A DNA stretch of 64,000 nt, from positions 124,001 to 188,000 of the forward strand of contig NZ_JAGSYD010000003.1 in the NCBI RefSeq assembly GCF_025685575.1, read 5' to 3'. Position numbers and translations under genes: made by a program. The stretch is from Granulicella cerasi (GTDB lineage: Bacteria > Acidobacteriota > Terriglobia > Terriglobales > Acidobacteriaceae). Below are positions 8,455 to 18,655 of this stretch, piece by piece. The notes beneath the pieces were generated by a model. It was not told the DNA's origin and did not search any database. It saw only the letters and a program-made list of their open reading frames with translations. Every line of letters begins with the position of its first letter. Position 1 is the stretch's first letter.

Positions 8455-9531
8455 TCAGTCAGTCATTCTACCTGTGCGCCCCGGCAAGTGAAGACGGCGA
8501 AGGTGCGGGAGTTTCCACAGGAACTCCGTAGCGCGGCGATCGCGGCCCGGCAGACGCAGTTGCGCGTTGAACTCCGCCCCCACCAGAACGCTCAGCGCAA
8601 TAATGTACAGCCAGATCAGCAACGCGATGCCTGCACCCAGCGAGCCGTATACCTGGCCGTAGTTTGCATAGCGCGTCACATACCAGCCAAAGCCCAGTGT
8701 GGACGCAAACCAGAGCACCGTCGCGACGGTTGCACCCGGCAGACTCGCGCGCCAGCTCCAGTCCTTGCGCAGCATCGCCCACGGCTCCTTCAGCAGCGGA
8801 TCCAGGTGCTGGCGCATCCCCGTGCTGAGGTCTGTACCCAGGTGGTAGATCACCGCAATGATGCCGACACTCCCCGCAAGCGCCACCGTCCAGCGCATCG
8901 CAAACGAGATGATGTACACCGGCTGCTGCAGCGCAAACGGTACGCGACCGGCGATCCACACCGACAGAAAATGCCCGAAGACGACCAGCGCCGAAGCCGC
9001 TGCCATCGGAAGCAGCGAGAGCGGAACCAGCGCCAGCGCACGGCGACGACGCGGCCAGAAGCTTCCTCGCGTCAGCGGCAGTTCATGCGCGCGGCGAAAG
9101 CCTTCCATCAGCGTCGCCATCACGTTCGCCGCGCCGGTGATGCTCACAATCCCCGAGCCAGCCAGCGCACGCAGCGTATGTGGAGCCTCATGCGACCCTG
9201 CGAAGTATTCGTGCAGCAGCGGCGCCACCGTCGGCGGTAGCACCTGATTGAAGAACATCGCCATCTGGTACTGAAACGGCACGGAGTCCGGCAGCAGCGG
9301 CACCAGCGCCGCCAGCACGATCATCGCCGGGAACAACGCAAACATCGCCGAGTAGGCCACCGCCTGCGCGACGGTCAGCGCGTCATGCTCCACCGCGGCC
9401 ATGCCCGCGCGGCGCAGCGTATGAAACACGCGAACCGGCTGCTGCCATAGCGGAGTCTCCTCCGCCACGTCAGCAGCCGGGCTGTGCGTGGTCTCTTCCA
9501 AACTCACCGTGGCTTGGTTTAGGCCTTCCAC
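8455..9531 (-). CDS. YihY/BrkB family inner-membrane protein
   Basis: The 358-residue protein has about six hydrophobic segments. The family signature begins DALTVAQAVAYSAMFALFPAM and continues with GSGIVSITGAANVMATLMEGF and GSLGAGIALLIWLYIIAL near the end. This is the YihY/BrkB family, once annotated as ribonuclease BN but now regarded as membrane proteins of unsettled transport function. The GTG start overlaps the last 13 bases of the thioredoxin-like gene, so the two are co-transcribed. The ribosome binding site is weak, which fits translational coupling. No catalytic function can be assigned. Confidence 0.88.
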   Translation of the reverse strand: MEGLNQATVSLEETTHSPAADVAEETPLWQQPVRVFHTLRRAGMAAVEHDALTVAQAVAYSAMFALFPAMIVLAALVPLLPDSVPFQYQMAMFFNQVLPPTVAPLLHEYFAGSHEAPHTLRALAGSGIVSITGAANVMATLMEGFRRAHELPLTRGSFWPRRRRALALVPLSLLPMAAASALVVFGHFLSVWIAGRVPFALQQPVYIISFAMRWTVALAGSVGIIAVIYHLGTDLSTGMRQHLDPLLKEPWAMLRKDWSWRASLPGATVATVLWFASTLGFGWYVTRYANYGQVYGSLGAGIALLIWLYIIALSVLVGAEFNAQLRLPGRDRRATEFLWKLPHLRRLHLPGRTGRMTD

Positions 9532-10079
9532 TTGTTCAGGAAATCCGTGACCGACTGCGCTTCCATGTAGCGCATGTCCGAAAACTCATTGCCCTGTGCG
9601 TACAGCACCTTGCCACGCGCATCCAGCACCGCCAACGCCGGAACACCCTTCAGCGCCATGCCAAAACGCTTGGCGATGTCGAGGTTCGCATCTTCGTGGC
9701 CAATGTTGACATTCACCTTCACGAAGTACTTCGCCAGCAGCGCATCGTTCGGCGCCTGGTTGAAGTACACGTCCAGCACCTGGCAATCGCCGCACCAGTC
9801 GCCACCAAAGTCGACGATGACGCGCTTGTGCTCGGCCTTCGCCTTCTTCAGCGCAGCCTGAAGGTCGCCCGCGGCTGCGGTCGTGTCCGGATAGATGTGG
9901 CGAGGCTGCGGATGAATCACCGGCTGGTGCATCGCCTTGCGCTGCTCCGGCGTAAGCTGCTGCGCCGCGTGGACGGAGGTTCCGAGAGGGCTACAGGCAG
10001 CGGCCGCCAGGATTGTCCCGAAGAGGGCCGAGGCAGCAACGATGCGTGTGCGAACTGAGGTTTCCATGATGCTTCCCAT
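9519..10079 (-). CDS. Thioredoxin-fold lipoprotein
   Basis: The 186-residue protein starts with a lipoprotein signal (SALFGTILAAAAC, probable acylated Cys). About 35 residues of spacer follow, then a thioredoxin fold with the active site GGDWCGDCQ, and GVPALAVLDARGKVLY containing the cis-Pro. The CGDC redox pair suggests a periplasmic, membrane-anchored thiol-disulfide reductase of the thioredoxin_7 or DsbD-gamma-like kind. The start is chosen at 10079 because GGAAGGAG lies four bases upstream; ATG at 10067 is an alternative. The 3' end overlaps the YihY gene by 13 bases. The substrate is unknown. Confidence 0.87.
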   Translation of the reverse strand: MGSIMETSVRTRIVAASALFGTILAAAACSPLGTSVHAAQQLTPEQRKAMHQPVIHPQPRHIYPDTTAAAGDLQAALKKAKAEHKRVIVDFGGDWCGDCQVLDVYFNQAPNDALLAKYFVKVNVNIGHEDANLDIAKRFGMALKGVPALAVLDARGKVLYAQGNEFSDMRYMEAQSVTDFLNKWKA

Positions 10080-10194
10080 AATGCTCCTTCCCCGCGAGGA
10101 AACCAAGCCCGAGAAGCCGCAAAAGCAACGCGTTCGCACCACAAAATCATCGTACTTACCATGCGTGCCGCCACATCGCATGCACAGGACCCTT

Positions 10195-10380
10195 ATGGAC
10201 ATCGAACAACTTCCGCCGAACCGCCCTAACTTTCAGCGTGTACTGCTTCTCTCAGCTGCCGCTCTGCTCTTGATCTTTGGGGTCGCCTTATATCTGCTGC
10301 GCACCTCAGGCACCGAACTGACGCCGCACCATGTAGCGACTCCCTCGGACGCCACCGGCCCGGCCACCTCGGGCAGCTAG
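10195..10380 (+). CDS. Small single-pass membrane protein
   Basis: This 61-residue protein has one hydrophobic helix (VLLLSAAALLLIFGVALYLL) after a short polar N-terminus and a Thr/Ser/Pro-rich tail. The start ATG at 10195 has AGGA at five bases. It is transcribed divergently from the thioredoxin-like gene. Its stop codon TAG overlaps the stop codon of the VWFA gene on the other strand through the palindrome CTAG (10377-10380). I recognise no family; topology suggests a periplasmic tail anchored in the inner membrane. Confidence 0.6.
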   Translation: MDIEQLPPNRPNFQRVLLLSAAALLLIFGVALYLLRTSGTELTPHHVATPSDATGPATSGS

Positions 10381-11543
10381 CTCGCCGCGTAGTAGCCATC
10401 AGGAGCCTGCAGCTCCACCTTCTTGCCCTTGTCCGATCCATGAACGTCAAGGTCGAAGAGGTGATACGCCTGCCGTGCCGCCGGGCCTATCGGCGTGAAC
10501 TCCACCCAGTACATCGCCTTCATGTCGGTAGCGATCGACGCCATGCCGTCCTCCAGCGTGTCGTGCCTCTCTCCGCTCAGGAACCGACCACCGCTGTTGC
10601 GGCTAAGCTTCGCCAACACCTGCGTGCCGTCTACATTCGGTCGATGCTCGCGGTCCCCGGTCGTCGGTTTGTTCTGCCCATTCGGCGAGTTGCCGCCGCC
10701 GCTTCCGCCCGTAGGTGAGCCAGACCCTGGATACGTCGACCCCGGCCAGCCTCCGATCGAAGGGCGACCACTCCCGCCGCCGTTGCCACCCTGCTGCCCG
10801 CCACGATTCCCCTGTCCTTCCCGCGGCTGCAGCTTCGTCGGCGTGTACGCCGTGTAGACCACCGCGCGCGTCCGCTCAATCGACTCCACCAGCTCCGTCG
10901 AAGACTTCTTCGAGCGAATGTCCACGCCGTCCGAAACGACGACCAGCACACGCCGTCCCTTTTCGCGCGCCAACACCTCTTCGCAGCTCAGGTACACCGC
11001 ATCATTCAGCGAGTTGCCACCCGACTCGATGCGGCGGCCTTCTTTGTCGCGTCCTTCATCCGGCGGCATGTGCGGGTTGAACGTCGGCGAACTCGTGCCG
11101 AGCAGGTTCAGCGCCTTCACCAGCTTCGCGCGATCGTTCGTCGGCTCTTCGAGCAGCTCAATCTGCCTGGCAAACTGCACGACGAACATCTTGTCCCCCG
11201 GCTGCAGACCATCGATCAGCGCCCGCGCCGCACGCTTGGTGCGCTCCAGGTTATCGCGCTCGCCATCGCTTACATCCACCACCAGCCCAAGCACCACCGG
11301 TCCACCCGGCCCAGCGGTGACGCCGGTGACGGGCTGGTCCTTGCCATCGACTTTGATCGAGAAGTTGTCCTTACCAAGACCCGCGACGCCATCGCCCTTC
11401 TTATCGCGCACGACGATCGGCACGCTCACAGGAGCGCCCACGCGCAGCTTCTCTTCCTGCGCCCACGCCGCGCCAGCCACCAACGCCAACACCACTGCCG
11501 TCTTCATCCGCATACTGGCTATAGACGTTACACCCGCAGCCAT
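10377..11543 (-). CDS. Secreted VWFA-related protein (acidobacterial type)
   Basis: After a signal peptide (KTAVVLALVAGAAWA) comes a beta-domain (VPIVVRDKKGDGVAGLGKDN) and then a von Willebrand factor A domain. The MIDAS-like motif is GLVVDVSDGERDN, later SLNDAVYLSCEEVLA and RRVLVVVSDGVDIRS. A Gly/Pro/Ser/Asn-rich insertion of about 65 residues follows, then a C-terminal segment with SGGRFL. This architecture matches the VWFA-related family that is greatly expanded in Acidobacteria; its function (adhesion or protein interaction) is not established. MIDAS reads DVSDG rather than DxSxS, so metal binding may be altered. The start is uncertain: 11543 has GGAGG 12 bases upstream, while 11513 has the tighter signal peptide. 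It follows the GAF-GGDEF-EAL gene by 47 bases. Confidence 0.85.
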   Translation of the reverse strand: MAAGVTSIASMRMKTAVVLALVAGAAWAQEEKLRVGAPVSVPIVVRDKKGDGVAGLGKDNFSIKVDGKDQPVTGVTAGPGGPVVLGLVVDVSDGERDNLERTKRAARALIDGLQPGDKMFVVQFARQIELLEEPTNDRAKLVKALNLLGTSSPTFNPHMPPDEGRDKEGRRIESGGNSLNDAVYLSCEEVLAREKGRRVLVVVSDGVDIRSKKSSTELVESIERTRAVVYTAYTPTKLQPREGQGNRGGQQGGNGGGSGRPSIGGWPGSTYPGSGSPTGGSGGGNSPNGQNKPTTGDREHRPNVDGTQVLAKLSRNSGGRFLSGERHDTLEDGMASIATDMKAMYWVEFTPIGPAARQAYHLFDLDVHGSDKGKKVELQAPDGYYAAS

Positions 11544-11590
11544 GGACGACAAAAGCCTCCACAAAAGTAGAGGATCCGTCTGCAGCCGCT

Positions 11591-13423
11591 CTAACGAATC
11601 GGCAGAACCGATGTGGCTGCCAGGCGCGCTTTCAGCAGCACCGTCGTCTCGTCGCGGCTCACCGGACGGCCAAAGAGATACCCCTGCGCCAACGCACATC
11701 CCAGCCGCTGCAACTGCAGCGCCTGCTGCTCGGTCTCCACGCCTTCCGCCACCACGCGCATCCCCAGGCCATGCGCCATATCCAGCAGCGCCTTGATGAT
11801 CACCACGCCGGAGTCGCCATCGGAGATGCGATGCACGAAGCTCTTGTCGATCTTCAGGATGTCTACCGGGAAATGCAGCAGATGCGTAAGCGAAGCAAAC
11901 CCCGTGCCGAAATCATCCAGCGCGACGCGCAGCCCATCCGCTCGCAACCGCTCGATCTCTTCCGCGACTCGCCGATCATGCTCGTCCATGTAGACCGACT
12001 CGGTGACCTCGAGAATCACATGCTCCAGCGGCACACGGTACTTCGCAAACGCCGCCGCCACGCGCTCGCGCAACCGCTCCTTGCGAAAATCCGCGACCGA
12101 GAGATTGATGTTCACATGCCGCAGCGGCAAGCCTTCATCGATCCACAAACGCATGTCCCGCGCCACGAGTTCGAGCATCCGGTCCGTGACGAAGCTGCCC
12201 ATCGAAAGGCTTTGCAGCGCTTCGCCAAACTGGTCCGCAGAAACCACGTCTCCTGCCGGCGTACGCACGCGGCACAGAGCCTCGAGGCTGACAATCTCCT
12301 GCGTATCGATGTGAACGATCGGCTGGTAATACGGCTCGACTCGCGCCTCAGCCAGCGCATGCGTCATCGTCTGCAGCACGCGAAACTCATGCGCCGCCGC
12401 ACTGCTCAAGCTCTCCTCGTACTGAACGCACGAACCACGCCCCGTCTGCTTTGCATGATGCAGCGCAAGATTGGCTCGCTGCATGACACCCGCCACATCG
12501 ATATGCGCCGAAGGCTGCGCCACGGCCACTCCGCAACTCACAGAGAGCGGAAAGTTCACATGCCCGGCACGGTCAGCCACCGTAGGAATCGCCGCGAGAA
12601 TCTCACGACCGATCTGCGAAATCTTCTCTTCCGCATCCGCGCCATCGACGAACACCGCGAACTCATCGGCGTCGATCCGAAACAGCGGCGCAGGCGCAGT
12701 GATCTGCGAAACCAGCTTGCCGATCTCATGGATCAATCGGTCACCTGCCGAGTGCCCCAGCACGTCGTTGAATCGCGCAAGGCGATCGATGTCGAAGACC
12801 AGTACAGCAAACGGAGTCTCCGTATCCACGCCATAACGCTCCAGCGTTTTCAGAAAACTCGCACGGTTCCCTAACCCCGTCAGTAAGTCGACATAGGAAA
12901 GCCGAAAATTCTCCGCTCGCACCTCGTCGCGCTCCAGCGCCAGCGCGCACAGATCGACGCACTCCTCGACGATGCGACGCTCTTCTTCTGTAGGTCCGCG
13001 ATGCTCCCTGTAGTAGAAACCGAACGCACCCAGCACACGACCATCACGCAACAGGATCGGGCTCGACCAGCACGCTGTCACACCGCTCTTCTCCGCGAGC
13101 ATCTCCGCCAGCACCGGATAGTCGGCCCACAGCGGATCCGTGAAGATATCCGTCACGCTCACCGAAGCGCGGCGATAAGCCGCCGTGCCACAAGAACCAG
13201 AGGTCGGACCAACGCGTACGCCTTCGAGCGCCGCCGAATACTCCGGTGGAATGCTCGGCCCTGCGAGCGGATGCAACACGCCCTCATGATCGACGCGAAT
13301 GACCGTGCAGATCGCTCCAGGCGCAAAGCGCTCTGCATAACGGCACACATGTTCGGCAGTTTCAGCCATCGTGCAGCCGCTGGCGATCATGTCGAGGATT
13401 TCCTGTTGAATCTCACCGCGCAT
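11591..13423 (-). CDS. GAF-GGDEF-EAL cyclic-di-GMP protein
   Basis: The 610-residue protein has a GAF sensor domain (residues about 1-165), a GGDEF domain (about 170-330) and an EAL domain (about 345-600), with no membrane segments, so it is cytoplasmic. In the GGDEF domain the signature is degenerate (RIDADEFAVF, with DADEF in place of GGDEF), so cyclase activity is unlikely. The EAL domain keeps SLEALCRVR, ILEVTES, DDFGTGFASL, KIDKSFV and VAEGVET, so it should hydrolyse c-di-GMP, perhaps tuned by GTP bound to the GGDEF domain. The start at 13423 has CGGAG at five bases; a GTG at 13549 would sit against the acs terminator. A 14-base palindrome lies 86 bases upstream of the start. Confidence 0.92.
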   Translation of the reverse strand: MRGEIQQEILDMIASGCTMAETAEHVCRYAERFAPGAICTVIRVDHEGVLHPLAGPSIPPEYSAALEGVRVGPTSGSCGTAAYRRASVSVTDIFTDPLWADYPVLAEMLAEKSGVTACWSSPILLRDGRVLGAFGFYYREHRGPTEEERRIVEECVDLCALALERDEVRAENFRLSYVDLLTGLGNRASFLKTLERYGVDTETPFAVLVFDIDRLARFNDVLGHSAGDRLIHEIGKLVSQITAPAPLFRIDADEFAVFVDGADAEEKISQIGREILAAIPTVADRAGHVNFPLSVSCGVAVAQPSAHIDVAGVMQRANLALHHAKQTGRGSCVQYEESLSSAAAHEFRVLQTMTHALAEARVEPYYQPIVHIDTQEIVSLEALCRVRTPAGDVVSADQFGEALQSLSMGSFVTDRMLELVARDMRLWIDEGLPLRHVNINLSVADFRKERLRERVAAAFAKYRVPLEHVILEVTESVYMDEHDRRVAEEIERLRADGLRVALDDFGTGFASLTHLLHFPVDILKIDKSFVHRISDGDSGVVIIKALLDMAHGLGMRVVAEGVETEQQALQLQRLGCALAQGYLFGRPVSRDETTVLLKARLAATSVLPIR

Positions 13424-13508
13424 AACTGCTCCGAGGGCGCTATCTATTCGGAATTCTAACGATGTCTCATCTCTCTTGAGGATACGGACAACGAGAGCGC
13501 CTTGGATT

Positions 13509-13522
13509 TGCGTAGCTACGCA
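13509..13522. promoter_or_regulatory. 14-bp perfect palindrome upstream of the GGDEF-EAL gene
   Basis: TGCGTAGCTACGCA is a perfect dyad lying between the acs terminator and the start of the c-di-GMP gene. Size and symmetry fit a dimeric regulator site. No regulator can be named. Confidence 0.35.
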
Positions 13523-13558
13523 TAACTCACCCGATAACTTCCAGTACACGCAACAGAA

Positions 13559-13590
13559 AAAGACGGCATCCCGGGTTGGATGCCGTCTTT
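13559..13590 (-). terminator. Intrinsic terminator of acs
   Basis: AAAGACGGCATCC pairs with GGATGCCGTCTTT around a six-base loop, and on the minus strand the stem ends in a run of five T. It lies 23 bases after the acs stop codon. Confidence 0.88.
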
Positions 13591-13612
13591 CCGGTGAGCA
13601 AGGAAAATCTTC

Positions 13613-15610
<1,998 letters not shown>

Positions 15611-15989
15611 TGCTTTCCTTTTCTTCTCTCTTCCAGCTTCTCTGCTGGCTTGTTCGTCGTGAGGAATGGTACCGGTTCGCTTCGTGTCGAAAATCGGCCA
15701 AATGTTTTATGCAACGCCAACGGTACGACAAGCCCGTGTTGACTGGCAACCACTGGAACGCTGTATTAGCAGGTATTATGCCGACCTCTATCGAAGGCAC
15801 TACCTCGGGCGCGGCGAGGCGTCGCATTGTGAGACACCCATCCACCAACAACCGGGGTCTCTACGCCGCCCGCAGACCGCGAGCCGGACATCTGCGCCGG
15901 TGCAGATGTCGGTTTGCCGAAGTGTCCCCGCGACACACACCCACTCAACTTCGCCGCAGATCCGCCGATGAATGCCACCAGGTGAACTC
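15611..15989. other. Non-coding region upstream of acs with a hairpin
   Basis: I see no convincing gene in these 379 bases on either strand. It should hold the acs promoter on the minus strand. GACATCTGC (15887-15895) and GCAGATGTC (15902-15910) form a nine-base-pair hairpin with a six-base loop and no T-run, so it is more likely an operator or RNA structure than a terminator. Confidence 0.5.
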
Positions 15990-16142
15990 ATGGTCGCAAT
16001 CACGTTCCTCTGTTTTCTGTTGTTGCCCTGCCTCCTCGCACAACGTTCTCGCGAGCTTTCGGATACAGAGGACGGCGCACCGCCGCGCAGGCGTCGCCGC
16101 AAAGTATGCTCAAGAGCATGGGCTTCGAGTGGGCGACAGTAA
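15990..16142 (+). CDS. Possible 50-residue membrane-anchored peptide
   Basis: A short frame begins ATG at 15990 with AGGTGA four bases upstream, a good ribosome binding site. The product starts with a hydrophobic segment (MVAITFLCFLLLPCLLAQ), then an acidic stretch and a run of arginines. It ends inside the next small gene in another frame, so translation of the two could be coupled. No family is recognised, and length alone makes it uncertain. Confidence 0.35.
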   Translation: MVAITFLCFLLLPCLLAQRSRELSDTEDGAPPRRRRRKVCSRAWASSGRQ

Positions 16143-16306
16143 TCGGATTTTTTCTCGGCTTTGTCTTCGGCGTCGGCTGCGCGCTCGCGGTGATGTACTC
16201 GATCTACATGGGCGGCTACCGCGCCGCTCTTCGGGACTCCGCCCTGCCCACCGCGCCGGAACGCCTCCTCAAGACGCGCAGCAAACTCGACTCCGCCAAA
16301 GGCTGA
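16106..16306 (+). CDS. Small membrane protein with one transmembrane helix
   Basis: The 66-residue product has a single hydrophobic helix (VIGFFLGFVFGVGCALAVMY) and a basic C-terminal tail. The start could be 16106 or 16118 (MGFEWATV); neither has a strong ribosome binding site, and the overlap with the small frame before it suggests coupling. It is convergent with the DUF421 gene. I recognise no family; the strong hydrophobic segment and coding-like composition are the only support. Confidence 0.5.
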   Translation: MLKSMGFEWATVIGFFLGFVFGVGCALAVMYSIYMGGYRAALRDSALPTAPERLLKTRSKLDSAKG

Positions 16307-16387
16307 TCTCCGCCAGCCAAAGACCGAGTGCCCCGTATCTCGCTTCTGAGACATGGGTTCGCAGGGCTCTCAGGAACTCGCCGCCTT

Positions 16388-16981
16388 CTACCGCGCCTCG
16401 AGCAGCTTCCGCAACTCCGCCACCTGCCGGGTCAGCTGGTCCACCGACTCCTGCAGCCCGGTCTCGCGGCTTTCAATCGGCGAGGGAGATTTACCCTGCA
16501 CAAAAAATGTTCCGTTCGGTTCCAACGCGCACTCAGATACATCGGACGGGCTATTGAAACCGTTCCGGTTGAGGACTGATGTTAGATCACGATGGGTAAG
16601 GGCCTCAGCTTGCAACGCCTTTTCGTCCACGCGACCATCCTTGATCAGGATGGTGCGGTCGCCTTCCAGCGCGCTCGTCAGGCGCGGCGACCGGAAGATC
16701 GCCTTGCTCAGCAACCAGTTGATCCCCAGCAACCCTACCGCGCCGATAATGCCACCCGTCACCGAGTTGTCGTCGCCAATGATCGCATTCTGCACCGTGT
16801 TCGACAGGCAAAGCAGCACCACGAGGTCGAACGGATTCAACTGCGCCAGCTCACGTTTGCCGAAAATCCGCAGAAACCCGACCAGAACGATGTACATGAT
16901 GACCGGTCGGGCCAGTTTTTCCACCACCGGAATCGGCAAGTGAAACATATTACTCATGGTTGTCGACAAAATTCCATGCAT
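16388..16981 (-). CDS. DUF421 membrane protein (YetF-like)
   Basis: The 197-residue protein has three hydrophobic segments followed by a cytoplasmic alpha/beta domain. The family signature is FLRIFGKRELAQLNPFDLVV and LLCLSNTVQNAIIGDDNSV, then LKRS-region-like RTILIKDGRVDEKAL, as in YetF/YrbG-type DUF421 proteins of unknown function. A short coiled-coil-like tail (ESVDQLTRQVAELRKLLEA) ends the protein. AGGAGG about 12 bases before ATG 16981 supports that start; longer in-frame extensions read through non-hydrophobic sequence. Upstream is a 424-base region shared with the TonB gene, which is transcribed divergently. Confidence 0.82.
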   Translation of the reverse strand: MHGILSTTMSNMFHLPIPVVEKLARPVIMYIVLVGFLRIFGKRELAQLNPFDLVVLLCLSNTVQNAIIGDDNSVTGGIIGAVGLLGINWLLSKAIFRSPRLTSALEGDRTILIKDGRVDEKALQAEALTHRDLTSVLNRNGFNSPSDVSECALEPNGTFFVQGKSPSPIESRETGLQESVDQLTRQVAELRKLLEAR

Positions 16982-17405
16982 GGGTGCTCTCAGCCTCCTA
17001 GCGGCTACGCAAAACTCACAGGTGGGAGCCGCAATCGAACGCTCTCCCCGGAAAGAGCCATTGAGTTCCTCTACGGATGGGGCATAATCGTCCATATCGA
17101 CGTAACGTTACCCAAGCGCGAGGGCTCCGGTTCGATCCAGACCACGCCTGAAACCTTCAGCCCTCACCATACGACAAAGATCAGCAACAAGCCTTATCCG
17201 GAAGCCTGAAAAGCCGCTTCCGGGACGACAGAAACCTAAGCAACTGCCATAGTTACCGACTAACAAATAACCAAAAACGGGCAGAAGAAACGTAATCCCG
17301 CAGAGAACATCTTCTGGTACTCTTGCGGTAACTTTCGCCCTACTGCATCCCTGTTGGAACATGCGTTCCTGCAGTCGGTTCTGATCAAAGGACTCAAAGA
17401 GACAC
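16982..17405. other. 424-base divergent intergenic region
   Basis: No gene is seen. The region must hold promoters for the DUF421 gene (minus) and the TonB gene (plus). It contains a perfect 10-base palindrome GTAACGTTAC (17102-17111) and the dyad GAACATGCGTTC (17357-17368), both possible operator sites. Confidence 0.45.
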
Positions 17406-18515
17406 ATGGCCAAGCCTCTTCGCAGCGACGACCCGAACCCTAAATCGGTCCAGTTCAGCCAATTCGGCGTACTGGAAGATAAGCACCGCTCGAGCCGGTC
17501 GTTCATGGTATCGATCGGCATCAACGTCACGATCGCAGCCCTCATCGCGATTCTGGGTTTGGTCGCTAAAAATAACCCTGTCGTTGCCAAGAAGCTGACG
17601 GCGATCGCGCTTCCGCCCAAGCCGCCCGAACCGCCCAAGCCTGCGCCGAAACTCCCCAAGCCGCCTCCGCCGCCGCTTCCGAAGCCTCCTGTGATCAAGG
17701 AAGAGCCGAAGCCGCTGCCGGAGCCGAAGCCGCTGCCGGAACCCAAGCCCGTACCGGTTCCCGTAGTGCCCAAGCCTGTGCCGCCGACGCCGAAGGCTCC
17801 CCCGGCGCCCGTCGCCGTGAAGCTCAACAACTTCGCGGCCCCGCATAAGATTGATCCGCCCGCGGCCTCGCACATCGCCCTCGGCGCCTCGGCGGCTTCC
17901 ATGCCGAACCACGACGCTCATCCGTCGGCGGTGAAGCTCGGCAACTCAGCCGTCAACCCCACCGGTCCGGCTGTCGCCACTAAGGTAAACATGGGTGGCG
18001 GTATGCCTAACATGAACGCCAGCAATACCGGCAACGGCCCGCGCGCCTCCTCGGTGAACCTCGGATCCGGTTCGCCGAACGGTTCCGTGGGTGGACACGA
18101 TCGTGCAGCCGCCCCCGTGGCGGGTCTCAGCAACAGCTTCGGCAGGCCCGGTGGTCATGGCGCTGGTGGCCCTGCAGCCGTCAGCGTCGGTGGACTCGGC
18201 CAGGTGCAGCACGCCGCTGCTCCGCCTCCCGCACCGAAGTCGGCTGCGACTCCGCCGGCACTCACCTATCGTCCTGAGCCTGCGTACACCGAGGAAGCTC
18301 GCGCTGCGCACATCGAAGGCAACGTTCAGGTTCGTATCCGCGTGCTCACCAACGGCACCGTGCAGTTCATCAGCATCGTGCATGGCCTCGGCTATGGCCT
18401 TGATGCTCAGGCCCGCAAGGTTGTGGAAGGTATGCGCTTCAAGCCGTCCATGGACGCCTCCGGTCAGCCGGTCGAGTGGACTGGCGAAGTCATCATCCGC
18501 TTCCACCTCAGCTAA
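17406..18515 (+). CDS. tonB: TonB-type energy transducer
   Basis: This 369-residue protein carries the proton-motive signal from the ExbBD complex to TonB-dependent outer-membrane receptors. It has a cytoplasmic N-terminus, one transmembrane helix near residues 34-55 (VSIGINVTIAALIAILGLV), and a long periplasmic linker rich in Pro, Lys and Glu with PEPKPLPEPKP repeats. A Gly/Asn/Ser-rich stretch follows. The C-terminal TonB domain (from about residue 280) has RPEPAYTEEARAAHIEGNV and the usual RFKPSMDASGQPVE. A GAAC-N4-GTTC dyad lies about 40 bases upstream. ExbB/ExbD are not in the window. The next genes encode a secreted pseudo-peptidase and outer-membrane barrels. Confidence 0.9.
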   Translation: MAKPLRSDDPNPKSVQFSQFGVLEDKHRSSRSFMVSIGINVTIAALIAILGLVAKNNPVVAKKLTAIALPPKPPEPPKPAPKLPKPPPPPLPKPPVIKEEPKPLPEPKPLPEPKPVPVPVVPKPVPPTPKAPPAPVAVKLNNFAAPHKIDPPAASHIALGASAASMPNHDAHPSAVKLGNSAVNPTGPAVATKVNMGGGMPNMNASNTGNGPRASSVNLGSGSPNGSVGGHDRAAAPVAGLSNSFGRPGGHGAGGPAAVSVGGLGQVQHAAAPPPAPKSAATPPALTYRPEPAYTEEARAAHIEGNVQVRIRVLTNGTVQFISIVHGLGYGLDAQARKVVEGMRFKPSMDASGQPVEWTGEVIIRFHLS

Positions 18516-18655
18516 ATCTTCATGCGGGTGCGACCGAAAAGGGTTGCATCCGCATCTGATTGTTTACCGATTCACCTGTTTCACGAGTTTCCCCGTCTCA
18601 TATTCACGGTGGGCTCGCTAGACGTTCACCGCAAGACCAAGGAGTTCCTAAGCCC

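Noticed and set aside
15800..16354. A 184-codon minus-strand frame in the acs upstream region
   Set aside because: Composition is Arg/Gly-rich without domain pattern, it has no ribosome binding site, and it runs antisense to the small membrane-protein frames.
17120..17150. GGTTCGATCC resembling a tRNA T-loop
   Set aside because: The flanking arms do not pair and no acceptor, D or anticodon arms can be found on either strand.
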